In this document: piece after piece, positions 62,839 through 64,000 of the stretch
Position numbering within the stretch: position 1 is the first letter of the stretch
Layout of the letters: each line of letters starts with the position of its first letter
Source: AAA044-D11 sp009705075
Lineage (GTDB): Bacteria > Actinomycetota > Actinomycetes > Nanopelagicales > Nanopelagicaceae
Direction of reading: 5' to 3'
Length of the DNA stretch: 64,000 nt
Assembly: GCA_965268675.1 (NCBI GenBank)
Contig: OZ254179.1
Coordinates: forward strand, 248,001 to 312,000
Translations under genes and position numbers: made by a program
Notes under the pieces: generated by a model
What the model was told of the DNA's origin: nothing
Seen by the model: only the letters and a program-made list of their open reading frames with translations
Database searches by the model: none

Positions 62839-62852
62839 TTGGAGCGGTCCAA
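62839..62852. promoter_or_regulatory. LacI-type operator
   Basis: TTGGA-GCGG-TCCAA is a 14-base inverted repeat placed on the predicted transcription start. It closely resembles the CebR-type operator TGGGAGCGCTCCCA of actinobacterial LacI regulators. A lacI gene is the second gene of this operon, so self-regulation is likely. Confidence 0.55.
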
Positions 62853-62874
62853 CTCTAGCAGGGGAGCAAGTCAA

Positions 62875-63846
62875 ATGGCCAAGGTGGCAGTAACAGGATC
62901 TAATGGATTCGTTGGCGGAAACATCGCCAATATGTTGCTGGCTGCTGGGCATGAAGTTCTCGGCTTAGTAAGAAGCGAAGCGACCAAACCATTACCTTGG
63001 AAAACATTGGTTACAGATTTAAGCAGTACTCAGTCATTAACCGAGGCGACAAGAGGGTGCGATGCAATCGTCCATTCTGGAATTGCAAATGATTTCAACA
63101 AACTACAACAGAATCGCACCTATGCCTACGATTCATTTGTCGGATTAACGCAGCGAGTTACCCACGCGGCAAATAAAAACAGCGCGCAAGTTATTTATAT
63201 TTCAACTGGTTGGGTCATGGATGGCACAGGTCATATGGTTCCAGAATCAGATACTGGAAACCCAGTAAATTTCTATGGAGTTTTGAAATCTCTTGGTGAG
63301 CAAGTGATTCGAGATCTGGCACCAGAGACTGGCGTTATTGCTCGAGTGGATGGCGTGATGGGGATACACCAAACCCTAGAAGTTGGACCAAGAACTCAAG
63401 ATGTCGGGTTTGGATATTTTGCTTCAGCACTAGTTGCAGATTTAAAAGCGGGTAAAACTTTTACGGTATTTGGTGGTGAACTAGTAAATAAAGTAACTGC
63501 TCCTTCACTCGCTTCAGAGATTGGAGCCCAGATTGAGCGGATTGTTTCACGTAAGGCATCTGGAACTTTTCACCTAGTAGGAGATGATGCAATTAATCGC
63601 ATGGATTATGCGAGATTAATCTGCGAAATATTTGAACTAGATCAATCACTGTTACGTGAAGCTGAGCCACCACTTGCAGACCAATTCCCAGGTAACGTGC
63701 CAGTTGATACCTCACTTTCAAATCTTGTAACGAAGGAAGCTTTAGGATTGGGCGCAACTTCGCTTAAAGATTTATTAATTGCACTACGAACTGAAATTGA
63801 TACTGGGAAAATTACAGCCATAACAAAACCAGAGGCTCTGCAATGA
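62875..63846 (+). CDS. NAD-dependent epimerase/dehydratase (extended SDR)
   Basis: A 323-residue extended SDR protein. It has the NAD motif GSNGFVG (8-14), YISTGWVMDG and the active-site YGVLK (Tyr-x3-Lys), with a C-terminal substrate domain. It probably oxidises or epimerises a sugar acid or nucleotide sugar. The start is ATG 62875, supported by GGGGAG 9 bases upstream; a longer frame to 62761 crosses the promoter. It overlaps lacI as ATGA. Confidence 0.85.
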   Translation: MAKVAVTGSNGFVGGNIANMLLAAGHEVLGLVRSEATKPLPWKTLVTDLSSTQSLTEATRGCDAIVHSGIANDFNKLQQNRTYAYDSFVGLTQRVTHAANKNSAQVIYISTGWVMDGTGHMVPESDTGNPVNFYGVLKSLGEQVIRDLAPETGVIARVDGVMGIHQTLEVGPRTQDVGFGYFASALVADLKAGKTFTVFGGELVNKVTAPSLASEIGAQIERIVSRKASGTFHLVGDDAINRMDYARLICEIFELDQSLLREAEPPLADQFPGNVPVDTSLSNLVTKEALGLGATSLKDLLIALRTEIDTGKITAITKPEALQ

Positions 63847-64000
63847 CAACCAATGCAAGGACTAAACGTCCTACGATTCGTGATGTTGCGGCAAAAGCCG
63901 GGGTTTCAAAGTCACTGGTTTCACTGGTTTATTCCACTCCGCAAGCGGTAAGCCAACACCGTCGAGATTTAGTGATGAAGGCTGCAGATGAACTTGGCTT
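63843..64000 (+). CDS. LacI family transcriptional regulator, N-terminal part (cut by window edge)
   Basis: The first 52 codons encode a LacI-type DNA-binding domain: TIRDVAAKAGVSKSLVSLVY followed by VSQHRRDLVMKAADELG. The hinge and the sugar-binding domain lie beyond the right edge. It is co-translated with the epimerase gene and probably binds the palindrome at 62839-62852, controlling at least this operon and perhaps iolB. The effector is unknown. Confidence 0.9.
   Translation, partial: MTTNARTKRPTIRDVAAKAGVSKSLVSLVYSTPQAVSQHRRDLVMKAADELG

Noticed and set aside
1..64000. CRISPR array, insertion sequence, prophage, tRNA or rRNA genes
   Set aside because: No regularly spaced repeats, transposase, integrase, phage genes or cloverleaf/CCA-type sequences were seen; the sequence is densely filled by ordinary genes.

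Overview
The window looks like a piece of a streamlined, AT-rich actinobacterial chromosome, most likely a freshwater acI type (Nanopelagicales, 'Planktophila'/'Nanopelagicus'). The actinobacterial assignment rests on marker genes and gene order: guaB-guaB3-guaA, a PerM/DUF6350 protein between sucD and purN, folD-DUF3017-mdh, accD-accE-maf-accA beside birA-purK-purE, the DUF3117 and DUF3107 proteins, moeZ, the mycothiol gene mshB, fdxA-dapC, and the methyltransferase-htrA-tatB-mrp-MgtE_N block. The acI assignment is an inference from low GC, very short spacers and overlapping genes. No tRNA, rRNA, insertion sequence, CRISPR array or prophage was seen, and no gene-free stretch exceeds about 160 bases.

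Layout. 1-4103: guanine nucleotide synthesis (guaB cut by the left edge, guaB3, guaA) and a secreted cyclophilin. 4104-7117: a PIG-L deacetylase and the PcrA helicase. 7185-15803: TCA cycle, purine and folate genes (sucCD, perM, purN, purH, folD, DUF3017, mdh, icd), closed by a strong two-way terminator. 15862-20422: a sugar-ABC ATPase, a CNNM/CBS protein, trpS and a BMP-type binding protein. 20425-27778 (minus strand): acyl-CoA carboxylase genes accD-accE-maf-accA running into deoC, an aldehyde dehydrogenase and a half-length aldehyde dehydrogenase. 27837-31449: birA, purK, purE and an MFS transporter. 31528-37021: envelope polysaccharide and lysine genes (UDP-glucose dehydrogenase, glycosyltransferase, SpoIID, dapD), LOG, a tiny HTH protein and DUF3117. 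37054-46753: pepA, methyltransferase, HtrA, TatB, Mrp, a PRC/MgtE_N/CBS protein coupled to an unusual Nramp permease, EamA, PHP and MarC. 46750-54481: DUF3107, TetR, MoeZ, MshB, a small membrane protein, CysS with a 63-residue SH3-like partner, FdxA, DapC and a methyltransferase. 54481-64000: a carbohydrate-acid island with an AroE-like dehydrogenase, a three-gene UxaA-type dehydratase, an FMN hydroxy-acid dehydrogenase, two zinc dehydrogenases, a Gfo/Idh oxidoreductase, IolB, an epimerase and a LacI regulator cut by the right edge.

Two window-wide patterns stand out. At least sixteen genes have a TAnnnT hexamer ending 6 or 7 bases before the start codon, almost always without a Shine-Dalgarno sequence; this fits leaderless transcription. 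Five of nine convergent gene pairs interlock by exactly four bases, so their stop codons share TTAA or TTAG. The strongest candidates for something undescribed are the split UxaA-type dehydratase, whose two large subunits have lost complementary halves of the family motifs, with the pathway around it, and the MgtE_N/Nramp pair, which may be a two-protein Mg2+ transporter.
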